A stretch of DNA of 64,000 bases, from positions 764,341 to 828,340 of the forward strand of contig MNCI01000852.1 in the NCBI GenBank assembly GCA_015680685.1, given 5' to 3'. Source of the DNA: Gnetum montanum. Its lineage: Eukaryota > Streptophyta > Gnetopsida > Gnetales > Gnetaceae. Below the pieces are notes generated by a model. It saw only the letters and a list, made by a program, of their open reading frames with translations. It did no database searches and was not told the origin of the DNA. Position 1 is the first letter of the stretch, and each line of letters begins with the position of its first letter. This document shows, one piece after another, positions 48,084 through 58,436 of the stretch. The position numbers and the translations under genes were made by a program.

Positions 48084-48854
48084 GGGACTGGCATACCCGT
48101 ATCGACCTGCCTAGAAGGGTGGTCGACCCTGCGCTTGGCTCTCGCCCCTCCACTGAGACCGCCGGGTTCAATGGGAGGTAGAACCATTTCATGGTGGTGT
48201 CGGCTGCGGCTGTGACTGGGACTTCTCGCAGTGGCACTCCCATTCCCCTCGGGGCTAGCTCACATAAGGCCGTCCAACCCTCAGACGTTGGTCAGGATCA
48301 GAACCTGCCACGGTCGCCCCCAGAGAAGGACCCGCCAAACGCCGCTCCCAACAACATGAGGGAGCTGACTCCGAACCCCCTTCAGCTTTGGTTCGAGGGC
48401 GTCCTTAAGGATCGCATGACGAGAATCGCTCAAATGATCGTGGAGAATCAGTGTCGCCTTACAGCGGGGCCTGGTCGGCCTGGACATAGCTCGTACTTCG
48501 TCCAAGGGAAAAATACTAAACCGCACCCCCCCGATGGGTAGTCGGTGGTTGTCGACAGTGGCCAAGGGGGTTGGCTGGGGGGGGTGGGGCACCTCTCTCT
48601 CTCTTTTTGTGCAGTCTGTTTCTTTCTGTTTCTTTCTGTTTCTTTTTGGGGGTTTCTCTCCTGTGTATTGGAGGTTGTGGCCGCCTGCCTGGCTGTGGGG
48701 ATGTCTGAGGTGGGTGGGGAGGGGGTTTTTGTCAGCCCTTGGGGGGGCGTCCTCTTTGTCTTGGATGCTGTGGGGTCGCGGTTGCTGGTCCGCGCTACGT
48801 GCCTGTGTAGCTCATTCTTTTTTTCTGGAATAAATTTTCTCTCGACCTTTTTCC

Positions 48855-48863
48855 AAAAAAAAA
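48855..48863 (+). other. LINE poly(A) tail
   Basis: Nine A residues immediately before the 3' target-site duplication. Confidence 0.75.
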
Positions 48864-48878
48864 CAATTTAATTAATTG

Positions 48879-49325
48879 AATAGTGTGTTACGCAGTGTCT
48901 CTCTATCTGTCAGATCATGAGCCCCTTATGAAAATTTTGCATCTTATAAAAATTTTAAAAGATGCTATCCTTCTTGGTGACTTTTAAAACTTTGAACCTT
49001 GTAGCCATAGTATTATTAAGAATATCCTTAAGCATATTAACAAATAAACATGTCCAAGCTACATGTGTTTAAATATTAAACAAAATAATCTTCAATGATA
49101 AAATCAAGAATATTAGCAATAGGAGCAGGTTAATTGATAAAGCTTAAGGAAAACCTTCTTGCAAACAATAGACGCAATAATACAGATTAAGTTCCAAGAA
49201 TTATAAGCCTAGACTAAACTATTTTATGTGTTGTCTTTCAATTATTCAGAGTTCGGCAACTAAAAGTGCATGTATAAGATCTAAATTAAACTGATAAACT
49301 TTGCAATTCAAGAGCCCGGGCCAGA
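48879..49325. other. End of the 253-bp duplication and unassigned AT-rich DNA
   Basis: Bases to about 48945 continue the second copy of the 253-bp duplication. The rest shows nothing recognisable. Confidence 0.4.
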
Positions 49326-49469
49326 TGCAATTTTATGTTACATGTATACAATTTATTTGGAGCAAAATGTATATAAAGAAGAAAATATAGAAAAAATAAT
49401 TGCAAGCTAAGATAAGAGGTGCGAAGACAACTAATCAAATAATCCATGATTTTACTTCTGAGCTGCACT

Positions 49470-50538
49470 TTAATTGAAATCATAATCTTTGTTATTGCAA
49501 CTTTGCAATGAGCCTGAGCCATTTTGGATCACTCTTTGATTACCACTACCAGTAGAAATAGATTTTACAATATTATTCATCTTTTCAAATAAATAATAGC
49601 TCTACGTGTTTTTGAATATTTCTCCTTCATAATTGTTCTGCTCATTAGTGTCGTACTGATGAAGACTAGCAAACCCGTCTTGATCTTTGATCTTTCGTAG
49701 TAGTCATCCTTTCTTTCTCTAAAAATAGGGTCCGTCTACTCTTTAACGTCTGTAATTACCCTACTGAGAAATGTAGATTTGAGGAAGACTTGAAATTTGA
49801 TGCTCATTTTGTCATTAATATGGATAATTCTACTGCTGGTAAAATGCACCATACCCTTGCAGAAACTATAAACCTAAAGGGCAAATTTTGTGCAGCTACA
49901 GCGTGGGCTTGAGACCTTCCATGTTGATGGTGAAATACGAAAGTTATACTAGTTGGAAACTGTGTCCCTGGTTATCCTTGAATTGTGGAAAATGGTGGCC
50001 CTACTTGATTAAGAAAGGTAGATCCTACTACAAGTGATGAATACGGAGGATTTGTTTCCCAAACTCCATACTGATGAAATGGACATACTAGAATAGATGA
50101 ATACCGTGGCTTCTCTTGTTACTACTGATGAACATGACTTGGCTAACCTGATGTTGATGATCTTGATCCTTCAATTGTTGTTGACAATGGCACACTTTCA
50201 GAATGAATTTCTTTCCTTCCTTTTCTGTTGTGCATACTTGTCTGTGAGAGGATAAAATCACATTTACAGATCTTGCAGCTATATTTGGGTTGCAATTTTT
50301 TGGCAGTAGCGAAGTTATTAAAGTATCTAAATTTAGTATGTTGGTGGCTACCACATTCTGAACACATGGTTTTCAAATTTCTGAAAGTATCTTGAATCAG
50401 TGTTTTAGTGTTTGGAGGTAAATTCTTGATCATTGGCAAAGCCTTCTCCGTTGCCAAAGCATCCTGTGTTAGGGCTTCCATTTCACGCAGCTTTGCCAGA
50501 GCTTGATTCTGCACTTGTTTTGCAAAGTTGTCAGCCAT
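49470..50538 (-). pseudogene. Dof-like zinc-finger gene, copy 1 (best preserved)
   Basis: ATG 50538 opens 131 codons: an N-terminal helix-like part (QNQALAKLREMEALTQDAL), then CSECGSHQHTKFRYFNNF and PKYSCKICK. The CxxC, TKF.YFNN and CK.CK signatures match the plant-specific Dof DNA-binding domain. The spacing between Cys pairs is 25 residues and not 21, and the basic WTxGG part after the second pair is missing. Past a stop the sense continues through GSTFLNQVGPPFSTIQG to a tail ending NKDYDFN and TAA at 49470-49472. A functional relative would bind AAAG sites in the nucleus. No introns are visible, which suggests a retrocopy. ATG is preceded by TTGTGCACAG, resembling a 3' splice site. The Dof assignment is good but not certain. 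Confidence 0.55.
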
Positions 50539-50599
50539 GTCTGTGTGTTTCTGTGCACAAAAAAGAACTCAAAGAAGAGCCTGCACAAAAAATAACAAA

Positions 50600-51085
50600 A
50601 ACCTAGGTACCATTAGATGAGCAAGTAGAGCCTATGCTCAACCATATGAATCATTAAGCATTCATGTGAGATTCGATCGAATTCCTTAAACATATAGCTT
50701 TAATGAAACTAACCATTGCAATCGTCGTCTTCCCCATTACAGTTGTGAAATGCAAAGGCATAGTTAAGTGCAACCCGCATATGATTTTTATCATTTTTTA
50801 TGGTTTATGTCCTAAATTGCCTAAGAATGAAGAACAAAGAGTTAGATATTTAATTGCTAATTTAATTTAACTAGCTAACATTTAACTAATCCTAACATAA
50901 GCATTTGTTCCAACTTGTTGTACACATCCTAAACACATTTAATGCTACTGAGTTACCAAACGTTAAGCGTTACTGGAGTTACCAAGCACCAAACGTATGC
51001 TCGAAGTAGTCATACTTATGTATTTAATTACTCACTATTTAATCTAGGTTAGCCTAACTTAATTTAACATAATTAATTACTTAAT
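50600..51085 (-). repeat. LTR-derived segment of unit 1
   Basis: It aligns with the U5/leader part of the element D LTR (shared words include TTACCAAGCAC, AGTCATACTTATGTATTTAAT and AACTAATCCTAACATAAG). U3 and the TATA box are absent. In the sense direction it ends CATCTAATGG just before the ORF leader. Confidence 0.7.
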
Positions 51086-51265
51086 GCAATTTTATGTTAC
51101 AACATGTATACAACTTATTTGGAGCAAAATGTATATAGAGAAGAAAATATAGAAAAATAATTGCAAGCTAAGATAAGAGGTGCAAAAACAACTAATCAGA
51201 TCATCCTCCATGATTTTACTTTTGAGAAAAAATGTAAAACATTGAAATGATAATTACACTACACT

Positions 51266-52087
51266 TTAATTGAAATCTAAATCTTGGTTATTGCAACTTT
51301 GCATTGAGCTTGAGCCATTTTGGATCACTCTTTAATTACCACTACCACTACCAGTAGGAACAGATTTCACAATGTTGTTCATATTTTCAACTAAACAACA
51401 AATCCATATGTTCTTGAATATTTCTCCTTCATAATTGCTCTACTCAATAGTGTCATACTAATGAAGACTCACATACCCTTGAATTGCAGAAATACGAAAG
51501 TTGGTTGGAAATTCTCCTTGGTGATCCTTGAATTGTAGAAAAAGTTGGCCCTACTTGATTAAGAAAAAAAATCCTACTACAAGTGATGAATGCATAGGAT
51601 TTATTTCCTAAACTCCATACTAATGAAATGGACATACCATAATAGATGAATACCATGGCTTCTCTTGCTGCTACTGATGAACATGACTTGGTTGACCTGA
51701 TGTTGATGATCCTAACCCTTGAATTGTTGTTGACAATGATACACTTTCAGAATGAATTTTATTCCTTCCTTTTTTGTTGTGCATAGCCATCTATGGGAGG
51801 GCAAAATCACACTTACAAATCTTGCAGCTGTATCTAGGCTACAATTTTTTAGCGGTAGCAAAGTTGTTAAAGTATCTAAATTTAGTATGTTGGTGGCTAC
51901 CACATTCTGAACACACGGTTTTAAAATTTCTAAAAGTATCTTGAATCAACATTTTAGTGTTTGGAGGCAAATTCTTGATCATTGGCAAAGCCTTCTCCAT
52001 TGCCAAAACATCTTGTGCTAAGGCTTCCATTTCACACAACTTTGCCAAAGCTTGATTTTGCACTTGGTTTGCAAAGTTATTACCCAT
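51266..52087 (-). pseudogene. Dof-like zinc-finger gene, copy 2
   Basis: ATG 52087 starts MGNNFANQVQNQALAKL, and the frame is open to a TAG directly after FATAKKL. Beyond the stop the same frame resumes with PRYSCKICK, so both Cys pairs survive. A later deletion shortens the middle relative to copy 1. The tail (NNIVKSVPTGSGSGN, stop, RVIQNGSSSMQSCNN) ends with TAA at 51266-51268, matching copy 1. The TAG interrupts a position that is Gln in copy 1. Confidence 0.55.
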
Positions 52088-52139
52088 GTGTATGTGTTAC
52101 TGTGAACAAAAAAGAACTCAAAGAATAAGAGCTTGCACA

Positions 52140-52667
52140 AAAAATAACAAAAACCTAGGTACCGTTAGATGAGCAACGAGTAGACCCTACACCCAACCAT
52201 ACGAATCACTAAGCGTTCATGTGTGATTCAGTCAAATTTTGTGGACTTATAGCCTTTTAAGTACACTACATTGGTCAGTGAAACTAATCATTGTAATCAT
52301 TGTCTTCCCAATTATAGTTGTGAAATGCGAAGGCATGGTTAAGTGCAACCGAGGCATATGATTTTTATCATTTTTTACATTTTATGTTCTAAGTCACCTA
52401 AGAATGAAGAATAGAGAGTTAAAGATATTTAATTGCTAACTTAATTTAACTAGTTAACATTTAACTAATTCTAACATAAGTATCTGTTCCAACTTGCCAT
52501 ATACATCCTAAACACATTTAATGCTACTGGGTTACCAAACGTTAAGTGTTACTAGGGTTACCAAGCACTATGCTCAAAGTCGTCGTACTTATGTGTTTAA
52601 TTACTCATTATTTAATCTAGCTTAGCCTAATTTAATTTAACATAATTAATTACTTAATTACTTAATG
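52140..52667 (-). repeat. LTR-derived segment of unit 2
   Basis: It is collinear with the segment at 50600-51085 and with the element D LTR, with its own small indels. Confidence 0.7.
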
Positions 52668-52848
52668 CAATTTTATGTTACAACATGTCTACAACTTATT
52701 TGGAGCAAAATGTATATAGAGAAGAAAATATAGAAAAAATAATTGCAAGCTAAGATAAGAGGTGCGAAAACAACTAATCGAATAATCCTCTATGATTTTA
52801 CTTTTGAGAAAAAATGTAAAACATTGAAATGATAATTGCACTACACTC

Positions 52849-53975
52849 AAATTAAAATCTAAATTTTAGTTATTGCAACTTTGCATTGAGCCTAAGCCAT
52901 TTTGGATCACTCTTTGATTACCACTACCAATAGGAACGAATTTCACAATGTTATTCATCTTTTCAAATAAACAACAAATCTGTGTGTTCTTGAATATTTC
53001 TCCTTCATAATTGTTTTGCTCAATAGTGCCGTACTAATAAAGACTCGCATACTGATCTTGATCTTTGATCTTTTGTAGAAGTCATCCTTTCTTTCTTCAA
53101 AAATAAGGTCCATTTACTCTTTACCATAATAAAGACTTGCATACTGATCTTGATCTTTGATCTTTTGTAGTAGTCATCCTTTCTTTCTTCAAAAATAAGG
53201 TCCATTTACTCTTTACCATCTATAGCAGATTAATGTAGGTCTGATGATGACTTGAAATTTGATGCTCATTTTGTCATTGATATGGGTAATTTTGCTGCTA
53301 GTGAAATGTATCATACCCTTGTAGAAACTGTAACCTTAAAATCAAAGGCGAATTTTGTGCAACTGCAACATGGGTTTGAGACCTTCCATTCTAATGGTGA
53401 AATACAAAGTTATACTGGTTGCAAACTATGTCCCTGGTCATCCTTGAATTGTGGAAAAAGTTGGACCTACTTAATTAAGAAAGGCAGATCCTACAAGTGA
53501 TGAATGCGGAGGATTTGTTTCCCAAACTCCATAGTGATGAAATGGACATGCCAGAATAGATGAATACCATGGCTTCTCTCACCGCTACTAATGAACATGA
53601 CTTGGCTGACCTGATGTTGATGGTCTTAATCTTTGAATTGTTGTTGATGATGGCACACTTTCAGAACGAATTTCCTTCCTTTTCTGTTGTGCATACCCAT
53701 CTATGAGGGTAAAATCACACTTACAAATCTAAATTTTTTAGTGGTAGCGAAGTTATTAAAGTATCTAAATTTAGTTTGTTGGTGGCTACCGCATTCTGAA
53801 CACACAGCTTTCAAATTTCTGAAAGTATCTTGAATTAGCGTTTTAGTGTTTGGAGGTAAATTCTTGATCATTGCAAAGCCTCCTCTATTGCCAAAACATC
53901 TTATGCTAGGGGTTCCATTTCACGTAGCTTTGCCAGAGCTTGATTCTGCACTTGTTTTGCAAAGTTATGAGCCAT
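52849..53975 (-). pseudogene. Dof-like zinc-finger gene, copy 3 (most damaged)
   Basis: ATG 53975 begins MAHNFAKQVQNQALAKL. It has TAA after EMEPLA and a frameshift, then KNLPPNTKTLIQDTFRNL and VCSECGSHQQTKFRYFNNF. A deletion removes the second Cys pair. A 92-bp internal duplication lies at 53037-53218, and the terminal stop seen in copies 1 and 2 is altered. Its sequence confirms that the first CxxC-TKF.YFNN block is the most conserved part of the three. Confidence 0.5.
53037..53218 (+). repeat. Tandem duplication of about 90 bp in unit 3
   Basis: AATAAAGACT followed by TGATCTTGATCTTTGATCTT and GGTCCATTTACTCTTTACC appears twice in succession, nearly identical, so it is much younger than the unit triplication. 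Confidence 0.85.
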
Positions 53976-54004
53976 GTGTGTGTGTTTCTGTGCACAACAA
54001 AGAA

Positions 54005-54275
54005 CTCAAAGAATAACAAAAACCTAGGGACTGTTAGATAAACCGTGAGTAGACCTTACGCCCAACTATATGAATCGCTAATCATTTCACATGTGATTGG
54101 GTCGAATTTCATGGACTTATAGCCTTCTAAGTACACTGGTCAATGAAACTAATCATTGAAATCATTGTTTTTCCAATTACAGTTGTGAAATGCGAAGCAA
54201 TGGTTAAGTGCAACTGAGGCGTATGATTTTTATCATTTTTTACATTTTATGTTCCAAGTCTCCTAAGAATGTAGA
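54005..54275 (-). repeat. LTR-derived segment of unit 3 (truncated)
   Basis: It matches the first part of the other two LTR-derived segments and is cut at about 54275, where the ~325-bp repeat array begins. Confidence 0.65.
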
Positions 54276-55610
54276 ATGTTTTTCTATTAATAAGTTGAAT
54301 CTAATCTAAGTTTAGTGGTAAGCAGTGTGTGTAGCATAGTTTGACAAATCTGCGATTAATCACAAGATCTATAAGATATTGCAAATTCAACATCAAATCA
54401 GACATTTAATCTATTAAATCATATTATATTTTTATTGATTTTTTAAGTTTACTATATTATTTATTATTAATTCTAATGCCAATAGAAAAGTAATATTTAT
54501 ATATTGGAAGCACTTCTGCAGTTTTTAGTATTTAAAAAATTTTAATGAGATGTTACCTGAAAATAAAACCTAAAAATGCTTACTTGCTTTAAAATATTTT
54601 TGTCTTAATAAGTTGAACCTGGTATAAGTTTAGTGATGTGTGGTGTGTGCAACATAGTTTAAGAAATGTGTGATTAATCGCGAGATCTGTGATATATTGC
54701 AATGTAACATTGAATTCAATTAAGGATTAGATATTTAATTTATTATATCTGGTTATATTTTTATTGATTTTTTAAGTTTACTATATTATTTATTATTAAT
54801 TCTAATACCAATAAAAAAGTAATATTTTTATATTGGATGCAATTGTGCACTTCATGGTATTTAACATAGTTTAATGAGGTGTTTCCTAAAAATAAAGCCC
54901 TACAAAGCTTATTTCCTTTCAAATATTTTTCTATTAATAAGTTAAATGTAGTGTAAGTTTATTGGTGTGCGATGTGTTGAACATAGTTTAAGAAATCTAC
55001 AATTAATCACAATGTGTTGTGATATATCGTAATGTAACATTGAAGCTTATTCAAAATTATATCGTATATTTAATCTATTAAATCATTCTATATGTTTATT
55101 GATTTTTTAAGTTTACTATATTATTTATTATTAATTCTAATGCCAATAAATCTGTAATATTTCTATATTGGATGCAGTTGTGTGCTTCTTAGTATTTAGA
55201 AAAGTTTAAAGAGGTGTTACCTAAAAATAAAGCTAAACAACGCTTACCTGCTTTCAAATGTTTTTCTATTAAAAAGTTGAACCTAGTGTAAGTTTAGTGG
55301 TGTGCTGTGTGTGCAACATATTTTCAGAAATCTACAATTAATTCACAATATATCACAATGTAATATTGAAGCCAATTTAAGATTGGATCAGACATTTAAT
55401 CTATTCAATCAAGTTATATTTTTATTTATTTATTAAGCTTACTATATATTTTATTATTAATTCTAATGCAAATAGAAAAGTAATATTTACTATACTAGAT
55501 GCAGTTGTGCACTTTTTTTAGTATTTAAAAAGGTTTAATGATGTGTTACTTAAAAATAAAGCTAAACAACGCTTACTTTTATATCAATACGTTAAACACA
55601 GTGTAAATTT
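54276..55610 (+). repeat. Tandem array of a ~325-bp repeat, four copies plus a partial fifth
   Basis: The words TTTTTCTATTAATAAGTTGAA and AAGTTTACTATATTATTTA with their surroundings recur with starts near 54281, 54600, 54928, 55261 and 55578. The last copy runs into the LTR that follows. Copies differ by about 10-20 per cent by eye. Confidence 0.85.
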
Positions 55611-55624
55611 AGTGGTTCCCAGTG

Positions 55625-56253
55625 TGTGCAGCTAATGAGCTGCAATATCGCGTATGCAATATCACATCCACAATATCGCATCTGCCATGCGATATCACGT
55701 ATGTGATATCGCTTCCTACCTCATCTTCTATAAATAAGAGGCGGTGCCCTTTGTTCCTGATAGTTAGACTTAGACCCTTAGCCAAACTCTTGTAGTTTTA
55801 CCATTCCAGAGTTAGAATAATTTCTGTGTGCCCGCAGTAGGAGTCCTAAAGTGAACGGATCTTTATTCCAACAAATTGTACCTGAGCACAAATTTGTGTA
55901 CGGAAATATAAATGAACTTTATGATAAACCTTGCAACATACAGATTAAGCTAATTAGTAATTAATTATTGTTGAATGTTTAATGCTTTCCTAGTTAATTA
56001 ATCTCTTTCTCAACCTTTAATTCTCTTAGTTAAGTACACTCAGTACAACCACTTTGAGCATGTGTGTAGCACTTGGTAACCCAGTAACGATTAGCATTTG
56101 GTAATCCCAGCAGTGTTGCACTGGTTTAGGATGTGTACAGAAAGTGGGAACAGATACTGGTGTTAGGAACAATTAGAACTTAGTTAGTGAATAGTTAATG
56201 AACGTTAGTCACTTAGTTCTCTCTCCCTTTCCCTCATTAGNCGTCACTCATCA
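55625..56253 (+). repeat. LTR F (plus strand, 5' border uncertain)
   Basis: The 3' end ACTCATCA at 56253 is followed by a good primer site. The leader shares ordered blocks with the element D LTR (GATCTTTATTC, GTACCTGAGCA, AAACCTTGCAACA, TTTAGGATGTGTACA). The start is placed near TGCAGC at 55627 but could lie inside the preceding array. One base (56241) is unresolved. Confidence 0.65.
55729..55739 (+). promoter_or_regulatory. TATA box of LTR F
   Basis: CTATAAATAAG. The 75 bases before it contain several GCGATATCA / CAATATCGC words, forming short palindromes (55640-55712). Confidence 0.65.
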
Positions 56254-56254
56254 T

Positions 56255-56272
56255 TGGTGCCGTTGCCGGGGA
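56255..56272 (+). other. Primer-binding site, tRNA-Asp type
   Basis: TGGTGCCGTTGCCGGGGA differs from the plant tRNA-Asp complement at a single position. It is the best preserved primer site in the window and starts one base after the LTR. Confidence 0.88.
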
Positions 56273-56397
56273 CTTAGTTGTTTGTGTGCTACATAGAACA
56301 TAGGAAATCATCCATATCGTTGGGACGCTAAAATGAACCCTTAGGGTTAATCAAAGAAAGATAAGACAACAGTAAATCGCACACCAAACAAGACAAA

Positions 56398-57118
56398 ATG
56401 TCTTCTTCTTCGCATAAGAGCACTTCACCGCCTAGGACTAACATAAAAGACAGTCAGCGACATAGTACACATAATTAAGATCTGTCAGTTCACCAACAGT
56501 TTCGTGTGGTATATATTCATCACAATGAGTATGTGCCCAATTTTACCTTTATTCTCCACCAAGATGAACAACTGCGTTGAAGAGACTTGGAGGGTAACAT
56601 AGCGTTGCCTTCAGACCGATCAGTCCCCAACATGCTCCTTCGTGCTCTCACATGAATAGGCATGCCACTTTTATATGCAGAGTATGTTGCATATGATCAT
56701 GACACAAGGGACTATCATCTCACAGAAGCACAATGTCAAAGGAACTTGTGACAGGAGAGTCACCACACATCCTTCAAGGATAAATCGCCCCATAACACCC
56801 CGCACGTCTTAAGTGAAATTGGGGATGGTGAACCTGCTTCAATAGGTTCCCCACCAAATGATGTTCCCCCTCCTAACGATGGTCAGGAGGTGGTGTATCA
56901 GAACCTCCACTCCATGTCTCACAACCCTGGTTCTGATCCCCATGAACATGAAGTGTTCAACGAGGGAACACAAACACACAATAAGGGCAAATGTTCCGAT
57001 CGTAATTGTAATGATGGAAAATGTCGATAGCTGGAATACCAAACAAAATCCGTGTACACAGTCTTAATCACAGATCCGTGCGAGGGCTGTGCTGGAGAAA
57101 ATGAATCCGTGGTGCCTT
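56398..57118 (+). pseudogene. Gag remnant of element F
   Basis: From ATG 56398 one frame (MSSSSHKSTSPPRTN) can be followed for about 240 codons with five stops before its last (first TAA near 56488, then several TGA, then a TAG near 57030). Readable parts include RVVYIHHNEYVPNFTFILHQ, LLYAEYVAYDHDTRDYHLTE and SPPNDVPPPNDGQEVVY, and a Cys/His-bearing end (KGKCSDRNCNDGKC). It lies 126 bases after the primer site, where gag should start. The element is cut off near 57240 by the LTR of the minus-strand Tat element. No Gag fold can be confirmed by eye. Confidence 0.55.
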
Positions 57119-57774
57119 GAACGGTCTTCTCGATCAAACAGGGACTTACTAAATCAGTAAATCGACAAAGATTATAGGTGTTTCGTGGAACGATTTGATT
57201 TGATAAATCGTGAAAGGAAAGGAAAATGATGTAGATAAATTGCAATAATGACAACGTTAATGCGACAAAGGGAATCGGATTTAAGAGAAATGTGTGATTT
57301 CAAGATCTGTACTTTGACCCGAAAAAATGAGTATTTTGTATACAAAGTTACAATGGGAAGACTCCGATTATCTTGTGTGAAACATACACAAAATAATAAG
57401 AAAAACTGTTTAACAAGGAGTGCAGAATGGAGCTTGGTCTACCTTGTAAGCCAAAGACGAAGTGCAAGGAAGGTCAAGTTCGGATGTCTATCAACCAACT
57501 GTGTCTGGTCAATAGATCTTGCCAACTGCACCAGATGATCTCTTGATCTTTGATCTATCTTCTTTGCTTTGGATGGTCTCTACTCAAAGCTGCCAAGGAT
57601 CACCGATGGGAGAACTGTATTTTCGCCAAAAGGTATGATCACTCCTGCTGCTAAATGTTCCAAAATGTCTCTTGTTTCTGCTCAAGGATGATAACTGCCA
57701 AAAAGAATGAAGATGCTAACCGCTGCTCCTCTTTCCAAAAGTCCAGAAGTCTCTACCTTTCTTCACCAACTGGG

Positions 57775-57785
57775 GTATTTATAAC
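57775..57785 (-). promoter_or_regulatory. TATA box in the probable LTR of element I
   Basis: GTTATAAATAC on the minus strand, preceded in the sense direction by the GCGTAA motif cluster. Confidence 0.55.
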
Positions 57786-57909
57786 ACGCAGAAAAGGCAC
57801 GGCCTTGATGACACATGTCTTGAATTTTCCGGATGCCGTTGACTTGATGAACTGGCTATGTCACGTCACATTGCAATGTATGTTGTCAACACTTTTGCCG
57901 AAGCTGCTT

Positions 57910-58436
57910 CATGATTACGCACAATACGCTTATCAGCATATTGCGCGTATGGATAGCAAATGCATAACTGCTTTAGCCAGCTTTACACTGTGTTACACTT
58001 GTTTACGTTGCGTCGCATGGTAGAGCGTAACAAAGCATGGAAATAGTGAGTCAAGCTGTTTTACGCTCATTTATGCAGCAAAGCATAGTGAAGCGTAAAA
58101 AATGATTAACTCGATGATAAATTACGTTGACGTACGCTGCGTAGCGTAACGAGCGTAAGGCGATCAATTTGCAAAAAGAAAGGAGTCGATCTGTCGCACT
58201 TCCTTTGGACTTTCCCTTTGACCTTTTTGAAGTTCATTACGCTGCCTTGCGTAATAGAGCATAAATCCAACCTTGGACAAAAGACTTAGCAGGATATGCG
58301 AGAAGTCACATATTACGCTGCTTAGGCCTTAAGCTTCACCAAATCTGCTAAAGTAAGTTACCTTCTGATGTCCAACTATGTGAAGCAGAATTACGCTAAG
58401 CATCATTACGCTATGTTGCATAATGTAGCGTAAAGA
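57910..58436. promoter_or_regulatory. Cluster of GCGTAA / TTACGC hexamers
   Basis: At least a dozen GCGTAA or TTACGC words occur in about 525 bases on both strands (for example near 58024, 58061, 58092, 58145, 58152, 58238, 58250, 58313, 58391, 58405 and 58427). Several are paired as inverted repeats. Position upstream of the TATA box suggests U3 regulatory elements or a decayed internal repeat. Confidence 0.55.

Larger units (their letters stand above)
43537..48864 (+). mobile_element. L1-type LINE (5.3 kb), GC-rich
   Basis: ORF1, ORF2 with endonuclease, RT and a terminal zinc-binding-like region, a short poly(A) (48855-48863) and flanking target duplication (TTTAATTAATTAATTG at 43521-43536; TTTAATTAATTG at 48867-48878) give a near full-length element. 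It is far richer in G and C than anything around it. It is inserted in the second copy of the 253-bp duplication. Many in-frame stops mark it as dead. Confidence 0.92.
49326..54275 (-). repeat. Three tandem units (about 1.76, 1.58 and 1.61 kb) carrying LTR-derived DNA and a Dof-like gene
   Basis: The marker GGAGCAAAATGTATATA with its flanks recurs at about 49355, 51120 and 52700, giving unit starts at 49326, 51085 and 52668. In the minus sense each unit is an LTR-derived segment of the element D family, then a Dof-like ORF, then an AT-rich tail. All units are in the same orientation. Each has its own indels, so the triplication is old or was followed by independent decay. Confidence 0.85.

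Noticed and set aside
43583-48592. Numerous long open frames on the minus strand across the LINE
   Set aside because: They are shadows of the GC-rich plus-strand ORFs, with no family similarity.
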